64,000 bases of DNA, from NCBI RefSeq assembly GCF_009690905.1, contig NZ_VOSW01000017.1, forward strand, positions 51,033 to 115,032, in the 5' to 3' direction. Below are positions 17,379 through 26,320 of this stretch, piece by piece (positions within the stretch are counted from its first letter, which is position 1; each line of letters begins with the position of its first letter). Source of the DNA: Paraburkholderia madseniana. Its GTDB lineage: Bacteria; Pseudomonadota; Gammaproteobacteria; Burkholderiales; Burkholderiaceae. A model generated the notes under the pieces. That model made no database searches and was not told where the DNA came from. It was given only the letters and a program-made list of their open reading frames with translations. The position numbers and the translations under genes are program-made.

Positions 17379-18062
17379 ATGTGGAAAGCATTGGTGGATG
17401 AATTTGCTCAGCAAGACGAACGTGAACCCGACTCATTGCGAGTTGGGCGGTCCGCGATCCGTCGAAAGAACAGCAGACTTCCGCAGGCTGCAACGGACGA
17501 TCTCCGGAACACCATTCTTGAAGCCGCAGTAGCGCTTTTCTATCGCGAGCCGGTCGAGTCGTTGAATCTCGATCGGCTTGCCGATCAAACGGGGCTGGGT
17601 AAGCGGCACATCTATCGGATTTTCGGGTCACGTAAGGCGTTTCTACAAGCTTATGCCGACCTGCTTTGTGATCGTGAGCGTGCCCAATGGCGGGAAGCCG
17701 GACATCGGTCCGGCGAGGAGCCCGTCCAACACTTGCTCGAACTCTTTATCGATGTCGCCGTCGAACTGGCTTCCGGTAGTCGTCAGCCAGGGCAGCCTCA
17801 ATTGCCGGCGGTACAGTTCGTCGACAAGGATCATCCTGTCAGGCTATCGCGTGCGAAGCTTAGCCGGGAGTTTCGGGCACTATTGATGCGGCTGGCTATT
17901 GCCGCAAATGCAGTAGATGCCGAGGCGTTGGCGGATACGTTGATGATGCTTTGGGAAAATGCAACAACAAGCAACTTCAAATCAGGCAGCGACTCCCGGC
18001 GGATCGCTCAGCGTCTGCCGACCCTGGTCGACCACATCATCAAGAGCTACGTGATGCTGTAG
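17379..18062 (+). CDS. TetR-family transcriptional regulator
   Basis: 227 residues. The HTH reads LNLDRLADQTGLGKRHIYRIF followed by GSRKAFLQAYADL. About 45 residues of polar sequence precede the first HTH helix, longer than usual for the family, so a later start cannot be excluded; the ATG at 17379 has AAGGA about 10 bases upstream. A strong promoter lies upstream on the same strand. It follows the MDR oxidoreductase and is the most likely regulator of that gene, though a distant target is possible. Confidence 0.85.
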   Translation: MWKALVDEFAQQDEREPDSLRVGRSAIRRKNSRLPQAATDDLRNTILEAAVALFYREPVESLNLDRLADQTGLGKRHIYRIFGSRKAFLQAYADLLCDRERAQWREAGHRSGEEPVQHLLELFIDVAVELASGSRQPGQPQLPAVQFVDKDHPVRLSRAKLSREFRALLMRLAIAANAVDAEALADTLMMLWENATTSNFKSGSDSRRIAQRLPTLVDHIIKSYVML

Positions 18063-18255
18063 GCACGCAGGGAGGAGGTCGCATCATCCTCGTTCGCATG
18101 CTCGACGGCGACGTCGGCCGATTGTTGCCGCATCAGCAATAGAGAGTTCGAAAACTAGTACTTACCCTAACGATTTTTGCCCTTTAGACTGCGTGCAGCC
18201 ATGGCAGCGAAGCTGCTCTGTATTGCAACTAAAACAATCGTTGAGGTAGGTCACC

Positions 18256-18540
18256 ATGAAGTCGTTCACCAGGATGGTTCTTATTGCTGCCCTTATTGCA
18301 GCACCGGTTGCGTCGTTCGCACAGTCCAGTCAGCCGGTAAGCCGTGCGCAGGTGCGCGCCGATCTGGCCCAGCTCGAGAAAGCTGGCTACGACCCGCACG
18401 ACTGGATTCACTACCCCGAGAACATTCAGGCAGCTGAAGCAAAAGTCGCGGCGCAGAATGCCGCAGCCCAAGCCCCTGTCTCGGGTTACGGTGGTGGTGC
18501 TGACGGGACGTCCCGTTCGGGCGCAGCAAGCGGTATGTAA
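18256..18540 (+). CDS. DUF4148-family small exported protein
   Basis: 94 residues. A signal peptide (MKSFTRMVLIAALIAAPVASFAQ) is followed by SRAQVRADLAQLEKAGYDP, the hallmark of DUF4148 proteins, which are abundant in Burkholderia and relatives and have no known function. The tail is rich in Gly, Ser and Ala. AGGT lies before the start. It is a single-gene unit, closed by a strong terminator about 40 bp downstream. Confidence 0.92.
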   Translation: MKSFTRMVLIAALIAAPVASFAQSSQPVSRAQVRADLAQLEKAGYDPHDWIHYPENIQAAEAKVAAQNAAAQAPVSGYGGGADGTSRSGAASGM

Positions 18541-18553
18541 TGTTGATGTAAAG

Positions 18554-18575
18554 ACGCGATTCTCGAGAATCGCGT
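18554..18575. other. 22-bp perfect palindrome after the DUF4148 gene
   Basis: Every base pairs between 18554 and 18575, around a central CTCGAG. It lies 13 bp after the stop codon and just before the terminator. It may be a protein binding site or a second RNA hairpin protecting the message end. Confidence 0.6.
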
Positions 18576-18581
18576 AGTTTG

Positions 18582-18629
18582 CGGCTGAGTCTTTCCCACC
18601 TGTATCGGTGGGAAAGACTCAGCCGTTTT
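18582..18629 (+). terminator. Rho-independent terminator of the DUF4148 gene
   Basis: A perfect 19-bp stem (18582-18600 with 18607-18625), loop TGTATC, then TTTT and a T-rich run. One of the clearest intrinsic terminators in the window. Confidence 0.92.
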
Positions 18630-18847
18630 GCTTTATGGGCGTTTGCAAGCCATCATTCGGATGCATTGATTAATTCTTGTCGTTCTGTCAAAAGCAACGA
18701 TTCGTTGCAGCCGTGGAGCTATGCGCATAAGCATTTCGGTCGTAGCCTTCAGGTCGAGTCATCATTTCATTTCGGGTGCTCGTCATGGCGCGCGCTCCGG
18801 TAGGGCAGGCTCGCGTGCGGCAACGCTGATCGCGAACTGAGAACACG
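18630..18847. pseudogene. Intergenic stretch ending in a relic of a doxX 3' end
   Basis: No gene is supported here. Roughly the last 55 bases before the hairpin align without gaps, at about two thirds of positions, to the 3' end of the doxX gene at 21481-21903, including the stop. The shared frame would end [15 protein letters not shown], against TGRTALRVSPVNAS in the intact gene. Further upstream the likeness fades. I read it as the decayed end of a duplicated doxX. Confidence 0.4.
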
Positions 18848-18901
18848 GATCCGCTGAGACGACCGCCTGACCGGGCGGATCGTCTCACCCGGATCGGCGC
18901 T
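18848..18901. repeat. Hairpin repeat, copy 1 (upstream of wrbA)
   Basis: GATCCGCTGAGACGACC opens a hairpin closed by GGATCGTCTCACC and then GGATCGGCGC. A near copy lies at 21911-21972 directly after doxX. It can fold as an imperfect stem with a single bulge and could be a terminator-like or REP-like element. Confidence 0.7.
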
Positions 18902-18979
18902 TACTGCAACACCGTGCGCGTTGTCCGGCGCACATCATTTCCCACAGTGGTATCACGCAGATATAGGAAGGAGATCGAA

Positions 18980-19579
18980 ATGTCGAAAGTTCTGGTTCTA
19001 TATTATTCCTCGTATGGCCATGTCGAAGCGCTAGCGGATGCCGTCGCCGAAGGGGCGCGTTCCGCGGGCGCCACGGTCGACGTCAAGCGGGTGCCCGAGA
19101 CCGCGCCGGCGGAGGTGGCCAAGGCCGCCTACTTCAAACTCGATCAGCAAGCGCCGGTCGCGACCGTCGCCGAGCTCGCCAACTATGACGCTATTGTCGT
19201 CGGCACGCCGACCCGATTCGGGCGCGTCTCATCGCAGATGGCGGCATTCCTGGATCAAGCCGGCGGCCTCTGGATGAGCGGTGCATTGAATGGCAAAGTC
19301 GGCGGTGCGTTCACGTCGTCGGCGAGCCAGCACGGCGGCCAGGAAACGACGCTGTTCTCGATCATTACCAACCTGCTGCACTTCGGCATGACCATCGTCG
19401 GCCTGCCATACAGCCACCAGGGGCAAATGACGCTGGATGAAATCGTCGGTGGTTCGCCGTACGGCGCCACGACGATCGCCGGTGGGCAAGGTCAACGCCA
19501 GCCGAGCGCGATCGAGCTCGCCGGCGCTCGTCACCAGGGCGAACTGATCGCCCGGACGGCCAACAAGCTGTTTGGCTGA
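18980..19579 (+). CDS. wrbA: NAD(P)H:quinone oxidoreductase, WrbA family
   Basis: 199 residues, exactly the WrbA length. Flavodoxin-like fold: [22 protein letters not shown] binds the FMN phosphate; [19 protein letters not shown] and [17 protein letters not shown] are WrbA signatures. It carries out two-electron reduction of quinones with NAD(P)H, avoiding semiquinone radicals. The start is set at 18980 by an excellent AGGAAGGAG site. It sits with pirins, DoxX and LysR genes in what looks like a redox-stress cluster. Confidence 0.95.
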   Translation: MSKVLVLYYSSYGHVEALADAVAEGARSAGATVDVKRVPETAPAEVAKAAYFKLDQQAPVATVAELANYDAIVVGTPTRFGRVSSQMAAFLDQAGGLWMSGALNGKVGGAFTSSASQHGGQETTLFSIITNLLHFGMTIVGLPYSHQGQMTLDEIVGGSPYGATTIAGGQGQRQPSAIELAGARHQGELIARTANKLFG

Positions 19580-19617
19580 ACGTCAGGCTATTCGCACCGT
19601 TGACGCGCATGAGACGG

Positions 19618-20544
19618 TCAGGCAGATCCCTGCCTGGCCGACACGGCTTCGAATCCGGCCACGAGCGCATCGAGCAAGTGACGCACGGCGGGAACCATGC
19701 CTCGGCGCGTGGGAAAGATCGCATGCACAAGGCCCGGCGTGCTAGCCAGACCTGGCAGCAGGTGCTGCAGGCGGCCGGCCTGAATATCGGCCTCAACCAG
19801 TTCCCTCGGCAGCATGGCCACGCCGACGCCGGATATCGCCGCCACCCGAAGGCTTGCCAGGTCGTCGGTGGCGAGGCGAGGCTGGTGCGCCCATGAGGTC
19901 ACGCGCCCCTCAGCGTCAACCAGATTCCACACGAATCGCTCGTTGCTGCTTGCCATGGAGAGGGTGGGCCATTCCTTTACGGAATCGATCGAACTGGGCA
20001 TCGAATGGCGCGCGGCCAGTTCGGGACTGGCAACCAGAATGTGGATCGACAAGCCCAACTGGCGGACGGCGAGGTCGGTATTTTCCAACGGCGGCAGCCT
20101 GACCCGGATGGCAAAGTCCAGGCCTTCCTCGACGACATCCACGCGGCGGTTGGTTGCATCCAGCAGGACCTGGACATCAGGATTGTCCTCTACGTATCGC
20201 GCGATGATCGTTGAGATGCCGGACTCCAGCAAGGCCACGGGGCAGGCGATACGGACGGTGCCCTGCGGCTTGGAGCGCGTGCGCTCCACGATCTCTTTCG
20301 CGGCCTTGGCTTCCGCCACCAGTGCAAGGCAATGCTGGTGGAACTGCCGCCCGGTCTCCGTCAGGGAAAGGCTCCTGCTGGTGCGATTGAGCAGGCGAAC
20401 GCCAAGTTCTTCTTCCAGTGCGCGAACGCGCCGGCTGAGTTTCGACGTCTGCAGGCCGAGGCCGCGCGCGGCCGCCGTGTAGCTACCACGCTCGACCACC
20501 TCTGCGAAGAGCCGAAGATCGTTGAGGTCAGTGATTGCGTTCAT
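19618..20544 (-). CDS. LysR-family transcriptional regulator
   Basis: 308 residues. N-terminal HTH NDLRLFAEVVERGSYTAAARGLGLQTSKLSRRV, then a substrate-binding domain of the type-2 periplasmic fold (from about residue 90). It faces the pirin gene across a 189-bp divergent region and converges on wrbA, an arrangement typical of a LysR protein controlling both neighbours and itself. The inducer is unknown, perhaps a quinone or oxidant. Confidence 0.93.
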   Translation of the reverse strand: MNAITDLNDLRLFAEVVERGSYTAAARGLGLQTSKLSRRVRALEEELGVRLLNRTSRSLSLTETGRQFHQHCLALVAEAKAAKEIVERTRSKPQGTVRIACPVALLESGISTIIARYVEDNPDVQVLLDATNRRVDVVEEGLDFAIRVRLPPLENTDLAVRQLGLSIHILVASPELAARHSMPSSIDSVKEWPTLSMASSNERFVWNLVDAEGRVTSWAHQPRLATDDLASLRVAAISGVGVAMLPRELVEADIQAGRLQHLLPGLASTPGLVHAIFPTRRGMVPAVRHLLDALVAGFEAVSARQGSA

Positions 20545-20733
20545 AGGCGGACTTCAACTCCTTCTGATCGTTCTATTGGTGGCAATGAAGCGTTTCATTG
20601 TAGGAGATATGCGCGAGTTCATTGCGAATATAGCATTCTTCCCATCACCTGCATCACTTGTATCAGCGCTGAATTCGGTCGGTCGCACAGGTGACAAGCG
20701 TCGCATTGGCGGCGGCGGAAAACGGAGATGGAC

Positions 20734-21432
20734 ATGCTCACACACAGACGTTGGGAATCACTGGACACGGCGAACCGGGATTGGCTGCGCGCGAAATACC
20801 ATTTCGCGGTGAGCGCCGACGGCAATCCCGACCATGCCGCTCTCGGTCCCCTGATTGTGTGGAACGACGACGAGATCGCGGTTGACAGCGGTTTTCCCAT
20901 GCACGGGCATCGTGACATGGAAATCATCACCTATGTGCGCCAGGGCCTGCTCGGGCATCGAGACACTTTGGGATCCGAAGGAACGATCCACGCAGGCGAT
21001 GTCCAGGTTATGAGCGCCGGCACGGGCATACGCCACGCCGAATTCAACAAGGGCGAAGTGCCGCTCAAGGTTTACCAGATCTGGCTGTTGCCTCGTAAAG
21101 CCGGTGGCGAACCCGCATGGGACACCAAGCCGTTTCCAAGAGGCGACCGCTCAGGGCGCTTTGTAGTCCTGGCCAGCGGGTTCGCGGGCGACGAAGGTGC
21201 GCTGCCGATTCGTGCCAATGCGCGTGTGTTCGGCGCAATGCTGAAGGCAGGCGAAAGCGTTCGATACGAGTTGAGTCCGGCGCGTCGCGCCTATCTCGTC
21301 GTGGCCTCGGGACGCATCGAAGTGAATGGCGAGCCCGTTGGGCCGCTGGACGGCGTGGCGATTACGAAAGTCGCCGCGGCACAGATTTCTGCTCTTGAAG
21401 ATTCCGAGCTGGTGATGGTGGACGCCGGCTAA
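20734..21432 (+). CDS. Pirin family protein (bicupin)
   Basis: About 232 residues. The cupin metal site is complete: the HGHRDME region gives two His, and IRHAEFN gives His and Glu. YhhW-type bacterial pirins have quercetinase activity; others are redox sensors. I favour the ATG at 20734, with GGAG 6 bases upstream; an ATG at 20728 is also possible. It is divergent from a LysR gene and 48 bp before doxX, so pirin and doxX are likely one transcript. Confidence 0.92.
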   Translation: MLTHRRWESLDTANRDWLRAKYHFAVSADGNPDHAALGPLIVWNDDEIAVDSGFPMHGHRDMEIITYVRQGLLGHRDTLGSEGTIHAGDVQVMSAGTGIRHAEFNKGEVPLKVYQIWLLPRKAGGEPAWDTKPFPRGDRSGRFVVLASGFAGDEGALPIRANARVFGAMLKAGESVRYELSPARRAYLVVASGRIEVNGEPVGPLDGVAITKVAAAQISALEDSELVMVDAG

Positions 21433-21480
21433 TTCCCTTTCTCTTAATCCACCTGCGTAAATTCATCTTAGGAGTTAGTC

Positions 21481-21903
21481 ATGGAACGTTTTAAATTTCT
21501 TCCGTTGTTGGGTCGTATTCTGATCGGTGCACCGTTTGTCATGAGCGGGCTGGGCAAACTCGCGGCGTACGGCGCGACGGTTGGCTATATCGCGGCCATG
21601 GGTCTGCCCGTGCCGCCACTCGCATTCATTCTTGCCGTGCTGACCGAGCTGGGCGGTGGCCTGCTGCTGCTGTCGGGCTACCGGGCTCGCGCCGTGTCGC
21701 TGGGGATGGCGGTGTTCTGTGTGGTCACCGCGCTGTTCTTTCACCACAACTTCGCCGATCAAAACCAGATGATTCACTTCCTCAAGAACGTGATGATGGC
21801 CGGTGGTCTCCTGCAAATCACCTGGTTCGGCGCCGGCGCGTTCAGCCTGGACGCGCTCACCGGCCGGACAGCTTTGCGTGTCTCGCCTGTGAACGCGAGC
21901 TGA
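21481..21903 (+). CDS. DoxX family membrane protein
   Basis: 140 residues with four hydrophobic segments (LGRILIGAPFVMSGLGKLAAY; AFILAVLTELGGGLLLLSGY; AVSLGMAVFCVVTALFF; NVMMAGGLLQITWFG). DoxX proteins are small inner-membrane proteins, some tied to quinone or thiosulfate oxidation and to oxidative stress defence. It follows pirin closely with an AGGAG site, and a hairpin repeat begins 8 bp after its stop. A second, different doxX lies at 54608. Confidence 0.92.
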   Translation: MERFKFLPLLGRILIGAPFVMSGLGKLAAYGATVGYIAAMGLPVPPLAFILAVLTELGGGLLLLSGYRARAVSLGMAVFCVVTALFFHHNFADQNQMIHFLKNVMMAGGLLQITWFGAGAFSLDALTGRTALRVSPVNAS

Positions 21904-21910
21904 CAAGTCT

Positions 21911-21972
21911 GATCCGCTGAGACGACCGGCTGACCAGTTGACCGGCTGGATCGTCTCACCGGGATCGGCGCT
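21911..21972. repeat. Hairpin repeat, copy 2 (downstream of doxX)
   Basis: Shares GATCCGCTGAGACGACC, GGATCGTCTCACC and GGATCGGCGCT with copy 1 at 18848-18901; the loop region is 8 bases longer here. It begins 8 bp after the doxX stop and probably ends that transcript. Confidence 0.7.
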
Positions 21973-22005
21973 CGCAGGAACGCCAGCGGGCAGCCGCCAT
22001 ACCGC

Positions 22006-22896
22006 TTATTTCCCCAATTGTGCAATGAAGGCGCGAGCGGCCGGCCCCGGCGGCGCGTCCTTGCGGTAAACAACCTTCATCGGCATCGCTACATCGCGCG
22101 GCAGGCCTTCAATGCGAATCGCCACCAGGGTGCCACTCTCGAGATCTTCCTTGATCATGTGCAGCGGCATATGCCCCCAGCCCAGGCCGGCCTTCAGGAA
22201 TGCATACTTGGCCCCCAGATCCGCGAGCCTCCACGTCGAGGCGGACAGCACGCCGAATTCGCGTCCCGCGGACAATGCGGTTCGGTCGCTGAGTACGAGT
22301 TGCACGTGCTTCTTGATTGCGGCAGCGGAAATGAGGCCCCGGGTATTTGCGAGCGGATGAGCGGGACTGACGACCGTCACCAGTTTCAGCTCGCGCAAGG
22401 ATTCGACCTGCAGTTCATCCGTCACGATCGGCAGCGTGCCGATCACGCCAATGTTGCAGATCCGGTCGAGCACCAGCTTCATCACACCGCCCAGCGCTTC
22501 GACATAAAGCCGCAGTGGCGTGTGCGGATAATCCTTCTGGGACTGAGCCGCCGCGCGCGTCAAACTATCCATGGGGTACATCACGTCCATCGCGACGGAG
22601 AGTTCGGGCTCCAGACCCTCTCGCATCGCGCGTGCTCGCGCCTTGAAACCATCGATCGTGTCCGCCACGGAACGGGCGTCGAGCAGCAAGCTCTTGCCTG
22701 CATCGGTGAGCTGCGGGTAGCGGGCCGTGCGATCGAACAGCTTCACCTCGAGCTGTGCCTCGAGATTCGCAAGGGTCTGGCTAACCACTGATTGCGCGCG
22801 CCGGAGCTTGCGTCCGGCTGCTGAGAAGCTGCCTTCATCGACCGCCGCGATGAAGGTCCGAAGCTGGTCCAGCGTTACGCCGTCAAGCATATCCAT
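22006..22896 (-). CDS. LysR-family transcriptional regulator
   Basis: 296 residues. HTH TLDQLRTFIAAVDEGSFSAAGRKLRRAQSVVSQTLANLE, followed by a substrate-binding domain. It is divergent from a second pirin gene across 96 bp, repeating the LysR/pirin layout 2 kb upstream. The intergenic DNA is AT-rich (around 22905-22935) and would hold both promoters and the operator. It likely controls the pirin. Confidence 0.93.
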   Translation of the reverse strand: MDMLDGVTLDQLRTFIAAVDEGSFSAAGRKLRRAQSVVSQTLANLEAQLEVKLFDRTARYPQLTDAGKSLLLDARSVADTIDGFKARARAMREGLEPELSVAMDVMYPMDSLTRAAAQSQKDYPHTPLRLYVEALGGVMKLVLDRICNIGVIGTLPIVTDELQVESLRELKLVTVVSPAHPLANTRGLISAAAIKKHVQLVLSDRTALSAGREFGVLSASTWRLADLGAKYAFLKAGLGWGHMPLHMIKEDLESGTLVAIRIEGLPRDVAMPMKVVYRKDAPPGPAARAFIAQLGK

Positions 22897-22992
22897 CGCT
22901 CCAAACGATATCTAGAATCTAAAAATATAGGCTTTTCAGATGGAGTGCAAGATCTTACCTTACGTGTATCGCGTTTTTCTTAAGGCAGAGCC

Positions 22993-23859
22993 ATGAACAC
23001 CGACACAGCCGTACTCAACCCGACTCCAGAGACAACGCTGGCCCCGCGCCGCATTGCATTTCGCACCACTGGCAGTGCGCACGGCGGCATTAACCGCCTG
23101 GCCAGTCCCTCCGACATCGGCGAGTTGATCAAGCCTTTTGTGTTCCTGGATCACGCCGTGGTCGTGCCGACCGGCAAGCCGATGTTCGGGATGCACCCGC
23201 ACTCGGGTCTCGCAACACTCACCACCGTGCTGAGTGGCGGAATTTCCTATGCAGACACGACCGGCAAGAGTGGCGAACTTCTCGCCGGCGGCCTCGAATG
23301 GATGAAGGCCGGCAATGGTGTCTGGCACGACGGAAACGTATTGCCGGGCGAAGCGGTACGCCTCTTTCAACTCTGGGTCGCGCTGCCGCCCTCGCAGGAG
23401 AACTCGCCGGCGGAAAGCCAGTACATTTCGCCGGCCGAGGTCCAGCGGGATGGACCGGTCCGCGTCATCATCGGCCGCCACGGGTCGGCGACGAGCGATA
23501 TCCGCGCGCCCGAAGGCATCAACTACTTCCATGTTGAACTGAACGCTGGGGAGACGTGGCGCTACGTGCCGCCTGCCGGACACAACGTCTCGTGGCTGGC
23601 GATCGACAAGGGGCGGTTGAACGCATCCGAGCCGATCGAGGCAGGGGAGCTCGCCGTATTCGAGGAATCCGACGGGGCGCCCATCGAGCTGCATGCCGAG
23701 CAAGCAACGTCGTTCGTCATCGGCTCCGCGATCAAGCATCCCTATCCGCTGGTGCTCGGCTACTACTCGGTGCATACGAACGCAGACGCGCTTGCGCAGG
23801 GCGAGGCCGAGATTCGCCGCATCGGTCGCGATCTGGCCACGCAGCGCCGCGCCCGGTAA
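22993..23859 (+). CDS. Pirin family protein with altered metal site
   Basis: 288 residues, longer than the pirin at 20734. The N-terminal cupin has MHPHSGLATLT, giving two metal His, but the second half of the site reads VWHDGN instead of H-x-E, so the usual glutamate ligand is a glycine. It may bind metal differently or not at all. It is controlled, by position, by the divergent LysR gene. The two pirins are diverged paralogues, not recent copies. Confidence 0.88.
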   Translation: MNTDTAVLNPTPETTLAPRRIAFRTTGSAHGGINRLASPSDIGELIKPFVFLDHAVVVPTGKPMFGMHPHSGLATLTTVLSGGISYADTTGKSGELLAGGLEWMKAGNGVWHDGNVLPGEAVRLFQLWVALPPSQENSPAESQYISPAEVQRDGPVRVIIGRHGSATSDIRAPEGINYFHVELNAGETWRYVPPAGHNVSWLAIDKGRLNASEPIEAGELAVFEESDGAPIELHAEQATSFVIGSAIKHPYPLVLGYYSVHTNADALAQGEAEIRRIGRDLATQRRAR

Positions 23860-24105
23860 GCGGGCATCGACGGAGTGCGTGCCCGTCGTGCATGTGGATC
23901 CCCGTGACGGTAGGTAAGTCACGGTAACCCCGGCGGGCACGATTTGCTTGCGAGATCGGTGCGCCGCCGGTTCACGCGAATTCAATACGTCACCGTGCAA
24001 ATCCTAAAGCACGCCCGGACGAGCCGCGACACCATGGTCGAAGTTAAACCGTGGCCGCCGGCACATGTGCCTGCACGCCCCGTCACCGGGAGAAGGAGGC
24101 GCATC
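23860..24105. other. Intergenic region with nested stems before the ThDP enzyme
   Basis: No gene seen. GTGCCCG (23879-23885) pairs with CGGGCAC (23934-23940), enclosing CCGTGAC (23902-23908) with GTCACGG (23918-23924). GCCCG/CGGGC (23851-23865) overlaps the pirin stop. The nested stems may end the pirin transcript. Confidence 0.45.
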
Positions 24106-24192
24106 GTGAATTACCCCCACGCTCATTCAGGTTCGCTGCCGCCCAAGGGGGCGGCTACGTCCGTTAGCGCGCGTCGGCAGGAGGCATCATGA
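24106..24192 (+). CDS. Putative 28-residue leader ORF coupled to the ThDP enzyme
   Basis: A GTG start preceded by AAGGAGG opens a 28-codon frame whose TGA overlaps the ATG of the next gene (ATGA). The middle codes PPKGA over a 7-bp stem GCCGCCC-AAGG-GGGCGGC (24138-24155). The peptide matches nothing I know. The strong ribosome site and exact coupling suggest it is translated, perhaps to control the downstream gene; it may also be chance. Confidence 0.4.
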   Translation: MNYPHAHSGSLPPKGAATSVSARRQEAS

Positions 24193-25910
24193 CCACGGCA
24201 GCGGACTATCTGGTCGATGCCCTGAGACAGGCCGGCGTGAAGCGCATTTACGGCGTTGTTGGCGACTCGCTGAACGGCATCTCCGATTCGCTCAGGCGTT
24301 CCGGCGAGATCGACTGGGTCCATGTGCGGCACGAGGAAGGCGCTGCCTTCGCGGCCGGTGCGGAAGCGCATCTCACCGGTCAACTGGCGGTCTGTGCCGG
24401 CAGTTGCGGACCGGGCAACCTGCACCTGATCAACGGACTATTCGACTGCCACCGCAGCGGCGTGCCTGTGCTCGCGATCGCCGCGCACATACCCAGCTCG
24501 GAAATCGGCATCGACTACTTTCAGGCGACGCATCCGGAAATCCTGTTCAAGGAGTGCAGCCACTACGTGGAACTCGTGTCGCACGTCGACCAGTTGCCGC
24601 AGATCCTGACCCGCGCAATGCGCGCCGCGGTCGGACGGCGCGGCGTGGCGGTCGTTGTGATTCCGGGCAACGTCGCGCTGTCGCCGACGACCGCCAAGGT
24701 TGCGCCCTGGCTGGTGCCGTCGGCACCGCCCGTGCTGCGTCCGGCCGACGACGAGATCTCGCGCCTCGCGGATATGTTGCACGCGGCATCGCGCGTGACG
24801 TTGATGTGCGGCGCCGGCTGCGCGGGCGCGCACGACGAAGTGGTCGAGCTCGCGAAGCGCCTGAAGGCGCCGATCGTGCACTCGCTGCGCGGCAAGGAGC
24901 ACATCGAACATGACAACCCATACGACGTCGGTATGACCGGCATGGTGGGGTTCGCGTCGGGTTACGCCGCGATGAAGGCGTGCGACATGCTGCTGCTGCT
25001 CGGCACCGATTTTCCTTACCGGCAGTTCTATCCGGAGGACGCCACGATCGCGCAGATCGACGTGCGTCCCGAAGCGCTCGGCAACCGCTGTTCGCTGGAT
25101 CTTGGTCTCGTCGGCACGGTCAAGGACACACTCGCCGCGTTGCTGCCGGTCCTCAAGGAAAAAACCGATTCGTCGCATCTCGACAGCGCGCTCGCGCATT
25201 ATCAGAAGGCGCGCAAGGATCTCGACTCGCTTGCCGAGAGCAATCCGTCGAGCTCGACAATCCATCCGCAGTATGTGACGCGGCTCGTGAGCCAGCTCGC
25301 GGCTGACGATGCAATCTTTACCTGCGACGTCGGCACGCCGATCGCCTGGACGGCGCGCTATCTGAAGCTGAACGGCCGGCGCCGGCTGATCGGTTCGTTC
25401 AATCACGGCTCGATGGCGAACGCAATGCTGCATTCGATCGGCGCTCAGGCCACGTATCCCGGCCGCCAGGTGATCTCGATGTCCGGCGACGGTGGCTTCA
25501 CGATGATGATGGGCGACTTCATCACGCTGGTTCAGGCGAAGCTGCCGGTGAAGGTGATCGTGCTGAACAACGGCACGCTGGGTTTCGTTGAGATCGAAAT
25601 GCGCGCCTCGGGCTTCGTCGATACCGGCACCGACCTCGTCAATCCGAACTTCGCGCGCATGGCCGAAGCGATGGGCGTGAAGGGCATTCGCGTGGAGAAA
25701 CCGCAGGAACTCGAAGGCGCGATCACGGCAGCGCTTGCCCGCGACGGGCCCGCGCTCGTCGACGTCGTCAGCGCACGCCAGGAACTGATCATGCCGCCGA
25801 AGACCACCGTCGATGAAGCCTGGCATTTCGGCCTCTTCATGATGAAGGCGGTGATGGACGGCCGTGGCGGCGAGTTGATCGATCTCGCGAAAGTGAACCT
25901 GACGCGCTGA
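24189..25910 (+). CDS. Thiamine-diphosphate-dependent enzyme, pyruvate oxidase/acetolactate synthase-like
   Basis: 573 residues with the three domains of ThDP enzymes of the PoxB/IlvB group: N-terminal Pyr domain with the activating glutamate in [21 protein letters not shown], a central domain, and a C-terminal PP domain with the metal motif [22 protein letters not shown]. By family it decarboxylates pyruvate or a related 2-oxo acid, passing electrons to quinone or making an acyloin; which one cannot be read. AGGAGG precedes the start. It lies 89 bp before the efflux operon. A closely similar 573-residue protein is encoded in reverse at 49753-51474. Confidence 0.9.
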   Translation: MTTAADYLVDALRQAGVKRIYGVVGDSLNGISDSLRRSGEIDWVHVRHEEGAAFAAGAEAHLTGQLAVCAGSCGPGNLHLINGLFDCHRSGVPVLAIAAHIPSSEIGIDYFQATHPEILFKECSHYVELVSHVDQLPQILTRAMRAAVGRRGVAVVVIPGNVALSPTTAKVAPWLVPSAPPVLRPADDEISRLADMLHAASRVTLMCGAGCAGAHDEVVELAKRLKAPIVHSLRGKEHIEHDNPYDVGMTGMVGFASGYAAMKACDMLLLLGTDFPYRQFYPEDATIAQIDVRPEALGNRCSLDLGLVGTVKDTLAALLPVLKEKTDSSHLDSALAHYQKARKDLDSLAESNPSSSTIHPQYVTRLVSQLAADDAIFTCDVGTPIAWTARYLKLNGRRRLIGSFNHGSMANAMLHSIGAQATYPGRQVISMSGDGGFTMMMGDFITLVQAKLPVKVIVLNNGTLGFVEIEMRASGFVDTGTDLVNPNFARMAEAMGVKGIRVEKPQELEGAITAALARDGPALVDVVSARQELIMPPKTTVDEAWHFGLFMMKAVMDGRGGELIDLAKVNLTR

Positions 25911-25999
25911 ACCTTGGCATCCGGTGTTTCCGGTGCGCCCGGATCGCGCGTGCAGTTGAATCGTAATGCTTCATTGCCTGCCATCAGGGAGAGACGGCG

Positions 26000-26278
26000 A
26001 TGTCGAGTGGTGTGCGCCGTAGGCGCCATGGATGGACGGTCATGATGTCGTGCGCGACGTTGACAGCGTGTAGCGACGCGCCGTCGGTGGGCGTGCTGGG
26101 CGCGTATTTTCCGGACTGGCTGTTTTGTATCGTGGGCGGCGTGCTGCTGGTCGTATGCGTGCATGTGCTGCTTTCGCGAAGCGGCCGCGGCGCCTGGCTC
26201 ACGCCGCCTGCGATCGTCTATCCGGCGCTGACGGTGCTGTTTTCCATCGCGCTCTGGGTAGCAGGCTTCAACCTTTAA
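26000..26278 (+). CDS. YtcA-like small membrane lipoprotein
   Basis: 92 residues. A lipobox LTAC (TLTACSDAPS) follows the signal sequence, then two hydrophobic helices (WLFCIVGGVLLVVCVHVLL and IVYPALTVLFSIALWVAGF). This matches YtcA, encoded just before mdtNOP in E. coli; the order here is the same. Role unknown; probably an accessory to the efflux system. The gene is 42 bp before the membrane-fusion gene. Confidence 0.82.
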   Translation: MSSGVRRRRHGWTVMMSCATLTACSDAPSVGVLGAYFPDWLFCIVGGVLLVVCVHVLLSRSGRGAWLTPPAIVYPALTVLFSIALWVAGFNL

Positions 26279-26320
26279 CGCCGTTGATCCTTTTGATCCC
26301 TTTAACCTTTAGCTGACCGT

